DNA from: Istiophorus platypterus
Lineage: Eukaryota > Chordata > Actinopteri > Istiophoriformes > Istiophoridae
NCBI GenBank assembly: GCA_016859345.1
Contig: CM029111.1
Span: forward strand, 14,768,214 to 14,832,213
Direction: 5' to 3'
Length of the DNA stretch: 64,000 nucleotides
Part shown: positions 48,000 to 59,698 of the stretch, piece by piece
How the letters are laid out: each line of letters begins with the position of its first letter
Position numbering within the stretch: the first letter of the stretch is position 1
Position numbers and translations under genes: made by a program
Notes under the pieces: generated by a model
What the model was told of the DNA's origin: nothing
Databases searched by the model: none
The model's input: only the letters and a program-made list of their open reading frames with translations

Positions 48000-50950
48000 A
48001 TAAGCCTTTACAAGGAAAAAAACAAATACGTATTTCAGACACTAGCATCACAATCACGCCTCCTTCTACCATCATTTAGAGCCATTTGTCTCAAAGTGTG
48101 TAAGAATAACTCCTGAGTAATGTTATTTACATCAAAGGAAGCAAATAAATGAAGGATTAGCTGTTAAAAACACGACTAGCTACCCACCATCTATTAAACA
48201 TGACTACTTGTGTCGTTGTGATGAAAAAAAAAACAACCCACTCTCTTTATATTCATTAAGCTAGAACAATTTGTGACTGAATTATTTTTCCAGACATGGG
48301 ACAGATGTAGCGGAAATACTCCTGCTGTTGTTCAATTATGATTTACGTTTGTGAAACATGTTCCACATAAATCTGAGCATTCTTCACTCCGTTATTGTTA
48401 GAAGAAAAACAACTAACCAAGCTTCCCCCATGAGACAACAGTTAATTACATCGTTCTCAATTGAGAAGCCCATTCAAGGGGAAACAATAACGCCCCTGTG
48501 TAACCATTGCTTCAAAACCATCCTCTGGACGGAGACAGATTACGCCTCCTTCTCTGCTTTAACACTGTGGATCACAGCTCATAAAAATATGCTCGCCTCA
48601 CACATGCTTCAAAAAATAAGCTACTATATTTAACAACTATTTAAATGCCAATACACTGGATAGTCGGATATTTTTTTTTCACCAGTAGGGCGAATCTTTT
48701 ATTGATTAACTGAGGCGGGGCTATCGTCCCCTGGCTTCCTAATTTGCAAAATGAAACAGAATTGATTTTTATTGATTGCTGCGGCAAGTTTACCCAAAAC
48801 TATTTAAAAAATTATATGTGTATGGCATAAATAAACTCACTTGTTAGTTTATAAGGAACACTTAGCTAAAACTAATGCAGTTTCTAATACAACAGACCTG
48901 CAGTGAATCTGTCATGAAGGTTATATTGGTCACTTCGTGTTGACACTGTGATAAAGAGGTACTGACTCAACTGTCTGATTTTTGAGGATGTAGTATGTGG
49001 TGCTGTGGAACTCCACTGTGTTATGCTGACAGGTGTTTCTATTATTTTCTCCGCCCCATTCAAATCAGTGAGGGTGGGCTGAGCAACAGCCAAGCCCTCT
49101 TTGTATAATGCAACACAGTTCACAACAGCAACACTACCTGCAGTCTCCAAAATGATCACACAGTTTCAACACAATCTGAACATTGAAATCCTCATGAACA
49201 GAGGATTTTATTGCAGGACTGTTGTATTTAAGACCGCATTCGTTTTAGCCTGGTGTTCCTAATAACCTCACGAGTGTGTACTATGCTAAAACAAATTTGA
49301 ATTTTGAGCGTGCGGATTTTTGAGGTGGTTAAAATTAAAATTAAACTGATGGCAGGCACCTCTGCAGCTCTTGTGGCAGCTCTAAAACGATATTAGAAAT
49401 CAAAAGATAGATTATTGAAACACATTTTGTTTATTTGTGATCTAGCTGTGGCTTTCTAAGGTCGCAGTTTAATTGGCATTCGTCTGCATGTATTATAAAA
49501 TAACTCCTCTTAATATAAATCGGTAGTGTACATGATTTCATGTACGCTACCTGCAAAAAACATCAGATTACAATGAAAAGTATATATTGTTTATAATTAA
49601 TATATGTGTCAAATCAAGACACAGAACATAACTTAAAGGGAAAAAGCATCTGTTACAGACAGAGTGTAGAGTTTGAAAGACATGGGCAGGGAGGGTCTGA
49701 CGAAAGTTACTACTGAATTGCTTTATGGGAAACGTAGGATCCAGTGTTATGGAGGTGTCACCCGCATCAAGGAACTAAAAATCAGGATACTTCAGGCTCC
49801 ACTGCTTCAATCTTAACTATTCTATTTTTGATCTGTCTTTTGTGAATCTGTGAAAACACTTAAAGGGGCTGTCCAGCCTGTCAGTGTTGCTTGACAGGGT
49901 CAACTCAGGGCAGGAAATTGCCTTTACTCTAAAAGCTGTCCCCTCTACTCACTGTATATTTGTTTCTACTAAAGACATGCAGCAAATCTTTAATAAACAG
50001 GTAGCAGATGTATAGTTTTGATTTTTGAAAAGGATTAGACATTTCAGCTGGGCATTGTATTTTTTAACCAAACTCAAATCAAAAAAGAGCATATAGTGCA
50101 TTAGTTGGACAAATCTCAGCCATGGATTAATACACATTTGGTGTTGTGGGGAGTATTTAAATAAGCAGGAGAGCTGTTCATCATAATAAAGGAACGTTTC
50201 ATTTCGTGCCACAGAAACTTTTTGGAAAACAATCGAGGTCTATGGCACGGAGCAACAAGCTATATTAGGCTTTGGCTGCAAAGAAAAGCCTTGTCAGTAG
50301 GATTATTCATTGTTGGTTTCAGTCTTTTATGGAATTTGTTTACCATAAGTAAAATTTACAACACCACTAGCCTCATCCTTTAAGTGTGTAACTTGTTTCC
50401 CATATAACCAATGACAACAAAATACTGTTGTTTTTCCAACAAATTTATGCCCTGCCCTCCAAAAAAATTAATGTTAATCATGAACTGCTAAAGAGCAATA
50501 TTAGATAAACATTTTACGCAGCATGTAGCTTTAATTAATGTAATGACTCTATAGACTCAACACCAGTGTGACTACAGGAGGCCATTTAGTCATTGGCAAA
50601 AATGTTAAAGCAGAAAGGTCAACAAACTTTAGTCTCTTCAACAAAAAGTTTTTTTTTCCTTTAATTTTATGTATAAGTGATACCTGATGCTATGAAAGGT
50701 ACAAAATGGAAAGGACAGATGTGCACAAAACAATTCACTATGAGGTCCTTAAAAGATATTTATAAATGAATGGCTTGGCCAAAACAAGAATATGACCCGG
50801 AGTCTTAATGTTATTTAGAGATTTGGATCTAGACAACAGGCCTGTCAGTTCTGAAGGTGTGGTGCCTTCTATGTGGATATCCTGCCGTTCTCTGCTTTAA
50901 AGGCGCTGAGACTATGTTCACGTCCAGAGTTCAGGATGATTATCAAACAG
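48000..50950. other. Intergenic region between mmp19 and pym1
   Basis: AT-rich and without recognisable exons. The right part (about 50650-51082) is probably pym1 3' UTR, since pym1 is read leftwards. A perfect polyadenylation signal was not pinned down. Confidence 0.45.
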
Positions 50951-51082
50951 GTAGAACATGTTTAATGGAAGCTATGGTCACAAAGCTGCAAAAGGTCCCT
51001 TCCCTGTGTTTCAGTGTGTAGTTTGTATGTTTAGTCTGTCTGGCTCTTCTTCGTCTTCTTCTTCTTCTGTCCTTTTATTGCT

Positions 51083-54000
51083 TCAAGAATCACACTCGAG
51101 CTGCCGTAACTCTTCTTGTAGGGCCTTCGCCCGACCCAGCTTTTCTAACTGATCCTTTGTTGGTTGTTTTATCTCCCCTGAGTCCACTTTCTGCTGCAAT
51201 TCCTCAACCTGCCGCAGCTTCTTTTTCAGGTTTTTGATCTTCTTGGCCTTTTCGGCTGCTGCTGAGGAGTCGTCGGCGGGCGAGATGGCGTTTGTCGCTG
51301 CCGTCTTGTTCAAGGGCTCGCCACCCTCTGAGATGGACACGTTCTCGACGGCATCGCTCACCGACTCCACATCCACATCTCCGTCCTGGCCCTGGTTCTG
51401 CTGCTGCTTCCGTTTTTCTTTGCGCTTCATGTTGCGTTTGGCTGACTTTGAGAGACTGCCTCCGTCGCCATCTGCACATCCGGGGATGTTTTTCTGCTGC
51501 TGCTGCTGCTTCGGTGGAGCTGACTCAGACGGGCTCAGGCCAGGGGGAAGGTCTGGTTTGCTCTTGAAAAACTTCACATACTTGTTTTCATAGCTAAAAC
51601 AGCGAGAAAGAAAAATTCAAGTGAGAGGATAAATATGACGAATATTCCACTTTACTCAAGCATAGTAGTCATTTCTAAAGAATAGTGGACAATCCTGAAT
51701 GATCAGAGATGCCTACTGATTTCCAGGACAGCAGCTATTTGTTATCTTTAATACTGATTGATCTGCCAGTTACAATATGTATTCCATTAACTGATAATAA
51801 TGTAGTCTATCAAATGTCAAAAAAGTGTGAAAGTTCTTGTTATAACTTCCCAAGGCCCACGGAGACATCTACAAATGTAACTTTTTTGATTCGACCCTCA
51901 GTCCAAATCCCAAAGATTTTCAGTCTACTATTACACTGTATTGGAGAAGAAAAGCACCAAACTTTCAAATTTTTGCTTAAAAAAAAGACAAATCAATTAT
52001 TCAGTAATCAAAGTAGTTACTGATTAATTTTCTGTCGATCGACTGATCAACTGCACTTACACTGGGACCTCCTCCTGGGGGACATAGCCTTCCTTCACCC
52101 GCCTCGGCTTCCTCCATGTTCCGTCGGGTCGCTGAGTGGCAGCAATATATTTCCCTGAAGAACAGGTACAAAATGTTAAAGTATACATTTGCGCAAATAA
52201 ACCTGAAAATTTAAAGTAATTTCAAAGAGTTTCAACTGTCGGCTGGATTTGGCTCACTGGATCGATAGATTTTCAAACTGAGATATAACTCAAATGTTTG
52301 TCATATATTTAAAACACAACTTGCTCTCTGATCAACATAGTATGTTACAATACTCTTTCCCTCCCAAACATTAATATTCTCTTCTATTTGTATTGTTGCT
52401 CTGCACACTAATAAACTACATTCAATATTTGTTTTTAATTACAACAATAGTAATATTTTATTCTAATAATTTATATTTGAATATTTTTAGATTACAAACA
52501 TAATGTCTATCCTAGGACTACAGATTACAAATGGCCTTTTTAAGACTCTGGCATTTTGTGTTTATAATTTATATTGTCTCAGACACTAAACCAATTAAAA
52601 AAGAAAAAAAAAATCAAATAACTGGATAAAAAGAAAGCTTTTTGGCTCTGTGGCCCCATTAAGGACGGCCTATAAAATTTGAGACTTACCATATCAATGT
52701 AATGAAACACATTTCTGAATACTAGTGCCATGCTGACATTTAAAATTCTTTAAAACTCCAAACTGCCACAAAACTCTGCTGCTAAATATCAGCTGAAATA
52801 GCAGTCAGTCTCTGCAGTTCAATTTCCATCTGGGAGTTGACCCCGCTGAATATTAGTCAAGCAATCGAGGAAACTTCCAGTCAACCTGAAACTAACTCTC
52901 CTTAGTTTAACAGTTTTAAAGGTTTGTGCAGCTAAACTTTAGGCTCAAGTGATACAGTGAATAACCAAGCGATCTCATAATGTAAAGTAAAATCATAAGT
53001 ATTGGCACTTTTTCACCTGATACAAAATAATAAGGTAAGAAAAGTACCATTTTAATCAACATTCTGAAGCCACATAACATTGCCAGTCATGTAAAATGTA
53101 AAAGCATTAAAATGAGTGAGTCGACATTGACACTAGGCCGACAGCGTTATGTTGAGGTATATTCATATTTACTGTCCATAGAAATAGTTTATGTGTAGGA
53201 TTTTTATGTATTTTTATTTTTATTTTTCTGCAGCGGAGTGTACAATAATGTGTGTGTTTACTGCAGCACTTCTGAACCTGATTTATTTTTTTAGATTTAA
53301 TAAATAACATACGTTGGCTTCTTGGACTTTTATTACACAGGAGATTGAAACCATAAAGTCAGCGAGGTGTTATAGTGCTGTCTTGAAAGGCAGCCATAAG
53401 TTTTACAAGCCAACAACTTTCTATTGTTTTTTTGTTTATGCCGTGACAACTATATCTTCAATAGCTCTTGATATATCATACCAGTGGTTCCCAACCTGGG
53501 GGTCAGGTCCAAAGGGTCTCAATATAAATCTGAAGGATCATGACATGATTGACAAGACAGGAAAGTTACATTAAATTATGTTTTTGACTTTTCTAAAACA
53601 TTTTTTGCCTGATAGTTTTTAAGAGTATCCAAATCAAACTGAGGAGAAAATCATTCTTAGATGGAACTGGTCACTACTGACATCATGTGATATGACCGGA
53701 GCTATTGCCTCATTTTAGTGGGTCTTAAGGTAAAGAGATGGGGACAGCTATACTGGACCTTTGTAAGCAATAAAGAGAAATAAGCAGGACTGTATCAAGA
53801 TAATAATGTGTCGAAGTACAGTACAGTGCAAATGTTTTAGGCACTTAGGTGTTGAATTTTTCAACCGTCACTCTATGCAATCAGGACCTAAAACACACAC
53901 CCTGAGTCATAAAGAACTATCTTCAGAGACAAGAACAAGGAGTCCTGCACCAGATGCTCCCCCCCACAGAGCCCTGAGCTCAACATCATGGAGTCCGTAT

Positions 54001-55156
54001 GGGATCACATGAAGAGATAGAATCCACAGAAGCACGTTCCGAGGCATGTTCTCCGAGATGCTTCGAACCAACCTACCTGCCAAGTGGCTTGAAATAATGT
54101 GTGCAAGGCAACCAGTGAGAAATGTTGTTTTAAAAGGCAAAGGGTTATCATAACAAATATGGATTTAGTTTTGGTTGGGGTTTTTTTTTTTTTTCTGTTG
54201 ACTGCAATTCTTTATTGAAACCATCCTCAATCTACTTTTACCACCTAAAACTTCCAGACAGAACTGTAATGTGATTTTCCATGTATTTAATGCGCTGGAT
54301 TAAGAATAAAATAGACAATTATGTCTGGTTACTTTGTTCACAAACACTTTCTCTACTGAGTTTGCAGAGGGTTGTCTGTATAATGCTGCATATTGATTTG
54401 ATGATCATTAAATTGTGATACAGGATTTTATCCATATTGCCTGCTCCTGCCTTTTTTCCTGGTCTTAATTAGCCAAAGTCCAGCAAACCATTTCCTGAAC
54501 TTACAATAATAAAGCAAATTACCAGCTGATGCAAGTGATTTTTTCCCCCCCTTTTTTCATAAAGACCAAAGAAAACTCTAAAAGTTACACTGCTTTTACA
54601 CACACACATTTATGTCAGTAGAAAACAAAATAACTGGCTGTGTGAATAAAACACCGTAGTGGTTGGTTTTCGTCTAAATACTTTGATAACACTAACTCAA
54701 TTACAGTAGAAGAAGCTAATTAACGTTAGCTGCTAGCTAATGTGGCGATTGTGATGCCCTTATTCATAAAAGTAACGTGCCTAATTAAAACTTTCTTAAA
54801 TCACAAAGCTACAGGAGTGATAAATCAACTCTTTTCCTATAAGCAGCATATTTATAGTCATACATATTCACATATATTCAACTATTTTCACGCTGATACC
54901 CAGGGACGTGCGATAGCTACATGCTAAGCTATGGTGCAGATCAAAACGTTTGCCACCTCAGCTAAGATTAGCATCTGCTAGCTGCAAAACGACGTCGTTT
55001 GACGTGTGGTTATCGTTGACGGTCACTTGGAAAATAAAGATTCGTCCTCGACTGCGGTTTGTGCGTTTAATGAGGAGGTTTTTTGTGTCAGTCGCACAAA
55101 GGTCTGGCACATGCAGCAGCCTTACCAGATTCATCTGTCACATACGGGGTTGCCAT
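51083..55156 (-). CDS. pym1: Partner of Y14 and Mago (exon junction complex disassembly factor)
   Basis: Cytoplasmic protein that binds the Mago-Y14 core of the exon junction complex and the 40S ribosome, removing the complex from translated mRNA (known for the family). Three exons on the minus strand: 55156-55126, 52154-52061 and 51593-51083 (TGA). Phases agree and give 211 codons. The N-terminal Mago-Y14-binding motif spans exons 1-2: [20 protein letters not shown], then [19 protein letters not shown]. The middle is low-complexity with a short glutamine run (KQQQQQK, encoded by CAG-type repeats) and a basic block [15 protein letters not shown]. The C-terminus is a predicted coiled helix, [20 protein letters not shown], ending near QLECDS. 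The tiny first exon supplies only ten codons plus one base. Start ATG follows CACCAAA, a reasonable context. Intron 1 is nearly 3 kb and holds transposon relics. Confidence 0.95.
53475..53735 (+). mobile_element. hAT-type MITE relic in pym1 intron 1
   Basis: Begins with AGTGGTTCCCAACCTGGGGG, an end that I recognise from common vertebrate and fish hAT-derived short elements. It continues AT-rich without a reading frame. The right border is uncertain. Confidence 0.5.
53800..54170 (+). mobile_element. Tc1/mariner transposase relic in pym1 intron 1
   Basis: The left part has ACAGTGCAAATGTTTTAGGC, typical of the end of certain fish Tc1 elements. The body reads [16 protein letters not shown], the conserved region around the last catalytic acidic residue of Tc1-type transposases. 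Stop codons follow at once, and the N-terminal domains are missing. Confidence 0.65.
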
Positions 55157-56700
55157 TTTGGTGAAACGTGCGGCTCCGCTCCCCTCGGACCGACGGGTAA
55201 ACGGTGTCCTCAAACGTCCCCCCTCGCTCACTTAGACCCCACACCGTAAAAAAGACAAAAAAACAAAACAAACTACAGCTTTTTAAACATTTTCTTAAAA
55301 GACATTTCTTCATTCCAACTGAGAAATGTCATGACGGAAACTACATGCGGCTATTAGAGTGAAGACAGCGCTCCCGTGTGTCTAATAACGAACGCTAAGC
55401 TGCGCGTAAAATCGGGCGGTGCAGGGTGGCGCACCGAGCGCACCCTATTTTTTTTTTGACTTCGGAAATGACGACGTGGATCGTAGGTTGCCAGGTTTGT
55501 ATGTTTAGCCGTTTTTTTCAAACACTTGATGCACAGGTATCAAAGCATTTACTCAAGTAAAAGTAGAAATACCACAAAATAAAATTACTCCATTTATCAA
55601 AAATTGTACTTTATTATTGACATTGTATGTTTTATCGCCGCTTATCTTTGTGCTTTTGTATGTGGTGCTTTTGTTTTTTTGCTATTAGATTTTCTACAGC
55701 CCCTTTGTTATTTTGTTGGGCAAACACTGTGCCAATATTCAGAGGTTGAACTAACAGGTAAAGATAACATTTGAAAGGTGCGATGATCATGCAAAAATTT
55801 TGACTTTAGAAGAGTCTGGTAGAGATAATAATCAAACATAACTCTAGATGTTTGCAAAACTGCATCTTCTTAGTTTATGGAGGCCAAACTGTGCATAACT
55901 CTTCTTCATTTAATAGAAAAAATACAGTTAAAGTTTTCACTATTGAATACAGCTCATAGCAGTGGCTTGAAAGACAAATACTTACTTTTCTTCCTTGCAA
56001 AGTAAAATATTTTTGTGAAAGGTACATGAGGTGACACCAAAGATAAACAGAGGGTACAGACCGGAAATTAATGCAATTAGTAGATGGAAGTGTGTATGTT
56101 TGTAGCAGGACCATATTCATACACGTGTGTGTATGAAAGTGTATTAAATATGTTCCATAAATATTTGTGTGTGTGTGTGAAGTTTAACCAAGGAAATATG
56201 TGGATGAGGGAAAAATAGATAAGCTATGCAGGCCCTTCTCCTCCTGCTCCATTTCCTCACCTGGAACAAGTCTTTCATAGAGGACATCGAGGAATGAAAA
56301 TAGGCGCTTAGCGTTATTGGGAGTTCATGCATTCTTATTCTTATTCATCTATCTTTTTTTTTTTTCTAAATATAGCATAATGTAGCAAATTGCAGTCTGA
56401 TATACTGTATTTATTTATTCACTCTGGATGTGTGAAACAGACACAACACAGGAGGAAGTCTGCTCAACGAGCTTGTCGTACCAAACCACAACGAAGGACA
56501 AACTCAAAGCGTCTTCTCAGAATAATAATAATTTCCACGGACAGTTTACTGAGTTCTCACATTCACAGCCGCTGTGCTGACGTGAGCCCACCACCACCAC
56601 CACCCCTTTTTGAAAACCGAGCTCAGCGGTGAGAAATGCTTGAAGCGTATTAAAAGGGTGGCCCTCTGAGTCCCACCTGGCAACCCCGAAGGAGTCTGGT
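55157..56700. promoter_or_regulatory. Head-to-head interval between pym1 and spats2
   Basis: pym1 reads left from 55156 and spats2 reads right from a probable first exon near 56.7 kb. The stretch at about 55340-55445 is dense in CpG (TGCGCGTAAAATCGGGCGG), as is 56690-56780, while the centre is AT-rich with a family C repeat. This looks like two CpG-type promoters rather than one shared core promoter. Confidence 0.45.
55535..55780. repeat. Fragment of repeat family C upstream of pym1
   Basis: Contains CATTTACTCAAGTAAAAGTA and GAAATACCACAAAATAAAAT, one end of the family. Confidence 0.55.
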
Positions 56701-56810
56701 CGAGGAAAATATTGCCCACAGCAGACGACTTGGCGTTAAAGGCGGCTGGCGGTGGGAGCTGCGGTCTCCCGTTTCCAGAATCTACTGTTCAGTTTTCCTG
56801 CCAACACCAA
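56701..56810 (+). other. spats2: Candidate 5' non-coding exon of spats2
   Basis: CpG-rich sequence ending in the strong donor CACCAA|GTACGT at 56810. The next exon would start at 59437 after TTTCCCTCACAG and run to 59723. That exon has no ATG before the main start. The 5' limit of the first exon is a guess. Confidence 0.4.
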
Positions 56811-59436
56811 GTACGTATTTAATCCGGTTTACCTGCTAACACAGCGAACTCGTCGCTGATTATAAGAGTGGTGCATTGGTATGATTTTTATTCGTTTAAT
56901 TAAGGAGCTAAGTGATGGTTAGCCTTGCAGGAGAGCACTGAATAATAAAAGCCGAGCAAGTCTGCTAGCTGCGCGCTAAGCTAGGGCTTAATTCAAAGGT
57001 CCGTCTATAAAAAAAAAGGCGTTTCTGCTTCTTGCTGCATTAAAAGTCTGCGTCGCTGTTGTTGTCGTATTTTAACCTCAGAGGCGAATTAATCGCGGTC
57101 AGTGGGGGCACAGCGGTGCAAAGCTAATCACACAGCGTTAGGTAATGTTAGCAAGCTAACGTTAACGTTAACGTAACCCCCCCGGACTTCAGGCTAAAAA
57201 ACGTGAAACGAGCAGGTCTGAAATGAAGGAGAGACCCGATTGTGGGAGGAAGATTCCGCTGGAATATGTTTAGTATTCAAAAAGAAAAAATAAAAAAGAA
57301 AAAAAAAATCTGACGTTTTTAAAACGTTTATGTGTGATGCGAAAGCTTAATTCACACCGCTCAGCAGACGGGGTTAGTTAGCTAACATTAACGCGAAGTT
57401 ATGCTATTTAATGTCCTGGACAGAAATAAAAGCGAGGGCTATCGTTTTTATGTGATTTTTAAAAAAGGCCCAACTGTTTCCATATAGCTAACACAGATCT
57501 GCAGTAAGATCCGAAGGGTGATTTGACTTCTGCAGCGAAGTTACACGGGCGTTGAAGAGGTCCAGTATTACCTAAGATGCTAGCTATGCTGCGGCAAGTG
57601 ATGACAGGGGTCTCCTCCGTCTGCTTATCTCCCCACAACTCAGTATTAACTGTTTTTAATTGATGGTATTTAGCATTTTGACCGGGCTTAGGAAATGCAC
57701 CGCGTTCAACTGCCTGTGAACACGGAGACAACTGGTTTCTCTGTGAGGAGATTTAAGATATTTGGCAGTGGGGATGTAAAATATTTCCAGTTAAATTGGA
57801 CCTCAATGAAAACCTTGTCTGAGTTTGACTGTACGTGGCTTGTTGGTGTGATAGAAGCCCCTCTAGTTTTCCACTTGGATGTGTCACTCATACCCTCCCT
57901 GTTTTAAATCGGTCAAGTTCTTCACTTTTAACCCCCCCTTCTTTTCTTTTTTTTTTATTTGAGTGCTGAGCTAGCACATATCCTCAAGTGCACCTCACTT
58001 TCTTGGTTTTTCAAGCACCATCCCTCTTGATAAATACAATGTGTCCTACTATTTGCATGCCTGACTGTGACAATGTCACCTGTTGGCTGCGTTTACGTAG
58101 TTTGACGTCTGTAAGGTGCGTTGGAACCAGGACACTGACATGCCAATGTCCTATTCAGCAGGGTGTGCGTTGCTATGGCTTTTAAGTTTCCTTTTCTGGA
58201 GAACCAGGTTCAGTGAAGAACGCCCAATAAAAGGGGAAACAGCTGGCCCATATAAATGTGTCCAGATTACCGAACTTCAGATTCAATTTTTTTTTATTTT
58301 ATTTTTTCAAGGCCCCGGGGGGGGGGGTATGGCTGCACTCAGCGAGAGTCTCTGACGTTTTGGTAAAGTATTGATTGCTCTGCGTGGTGGTGGCATTATT
58401 TCCAAGACAAACTGAGATTGTTCTAGAGATGTGCTGACCTTCCTTTTTCCCACCACAAAGTGTAAAAATAACAAAAGTCCTTTTCTCATTGTGGGATTGT
58501 TATTTATTTATTTATTTATTTATTTATTTTTCATTTGAAATCGTAGGACAGAAAAATGAATAAAGATAAATTGCAGGGTTTATTTGAGAACAGTGACTAA
58601 GGAATGACCATAAAGTTTTGTTGTTTTTGTTTTTTTGTTTATTTTTTTTGAATGACACATTTGCCAAATACAAACCACTCCCTTCTGTGTTGTCAGTCTT
58701 ACTGTCAGGTTAGCCAGCTTCTTCAATAGTCACTTTGTGGAATGTTTAATTTTCAGAGGCAAAAATGAATGGTTGGGGGGGGGCAGGGCCCAAAAACCAC
58801 ATTTCATGGCGATTTGGTATAGAAAATAAAAATCACATGGTCACAAATCAAATATAATGCTGACATAATTAAGCAAGCAGCTGTGCCTTAAGTTTCGCTT
58901 TAGGAAAATTGAAATTGTTTTTGATCACACCTATGAAGATCATTTGTCCTACTTGGATTTAGAGTCATCCCATTTAAAAGGCCCAGGCTGTGAATGTGTG
59001 ATAAATATTCTGTGTCGACTACAGGACATTATCACCCACCACTCCTGCAGAGAGCTGACGAAGAGGGAATTACCCTTCGAAGATGTGTTGCTCTGTGGCC
59101 CTACTAACTTTTTCCCCCAAACTAAATTCAACGCTTCGTCCAAGGACAATATTAACTGCAGATTTTTTTTTTGAGAATGCTCTGCCAGACAGACAGTAAT
59201 TTATTGAAATCTGTTTTTCATTCATCTCTCATAGCCGGAGGAAAAAAGAATTCAATTGATTTGCATTCACATTTTCAGATCTTATGAAAGTGGGGGTTTT
59301 GGTATTTGTGCATGTTTTCTCCATACAACATAGCTGCAGTTACTTTCAAATGTAAATTATTTTTCTGCTAAACCATTTTTGATCGCTGAGTTTTGTTTCT
59401 TTTCTTCTTCTTTTTTTCTTTCCATTTCCCTCACAG
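56811..59436 (+). other. spats2: Long 5' UTR intron of spats2
   Basis: About 2.6 kb of mostly unique DNA. It includes a GTTAACGTTAACGTTAACG tandem near 57160 and a (TTTA)n tract at 58500-58530. Open frames in it (for example 57695-57907 and 58944-59174) show no family resemblance. Confidence 0.4.
58500..58530. repeat. (TTTA)n microsatellite
   Basis: About seven TTTA units in the spats2 5' UTR intron. Confidence 0.9.
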
Positions 59437-59698
59437 ATTTGGATCAGCTTGGCAAAAAAACAAGAGGAAAAACCGGAGTCTTTGTCCAAACGGTGGAGGA
59501 CTGATCTGAACCTTGTTCTTCCAGCCCTCCTGCCAGCTGTGAGCCTTGTTGGCATCTCCTAAGAAGAAAAAAACACAGTGAAAGTTATCACACTTGGAGC
59601 CCTTATTTGAACACCAGCTTAAACATATTTGAAGGGTTATATTACCGTCTCAAAGAAGTATAAAACCAAGCGTTTCTCCAGTAGGTCTGCGTGACAAC

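Noticed and set aside
51234..51593. 119-codon frame on the plus strand
   Set aside because: It is the antisense shadow of the third pym1 exon; the minus-strand frame carries the PYM motifs.
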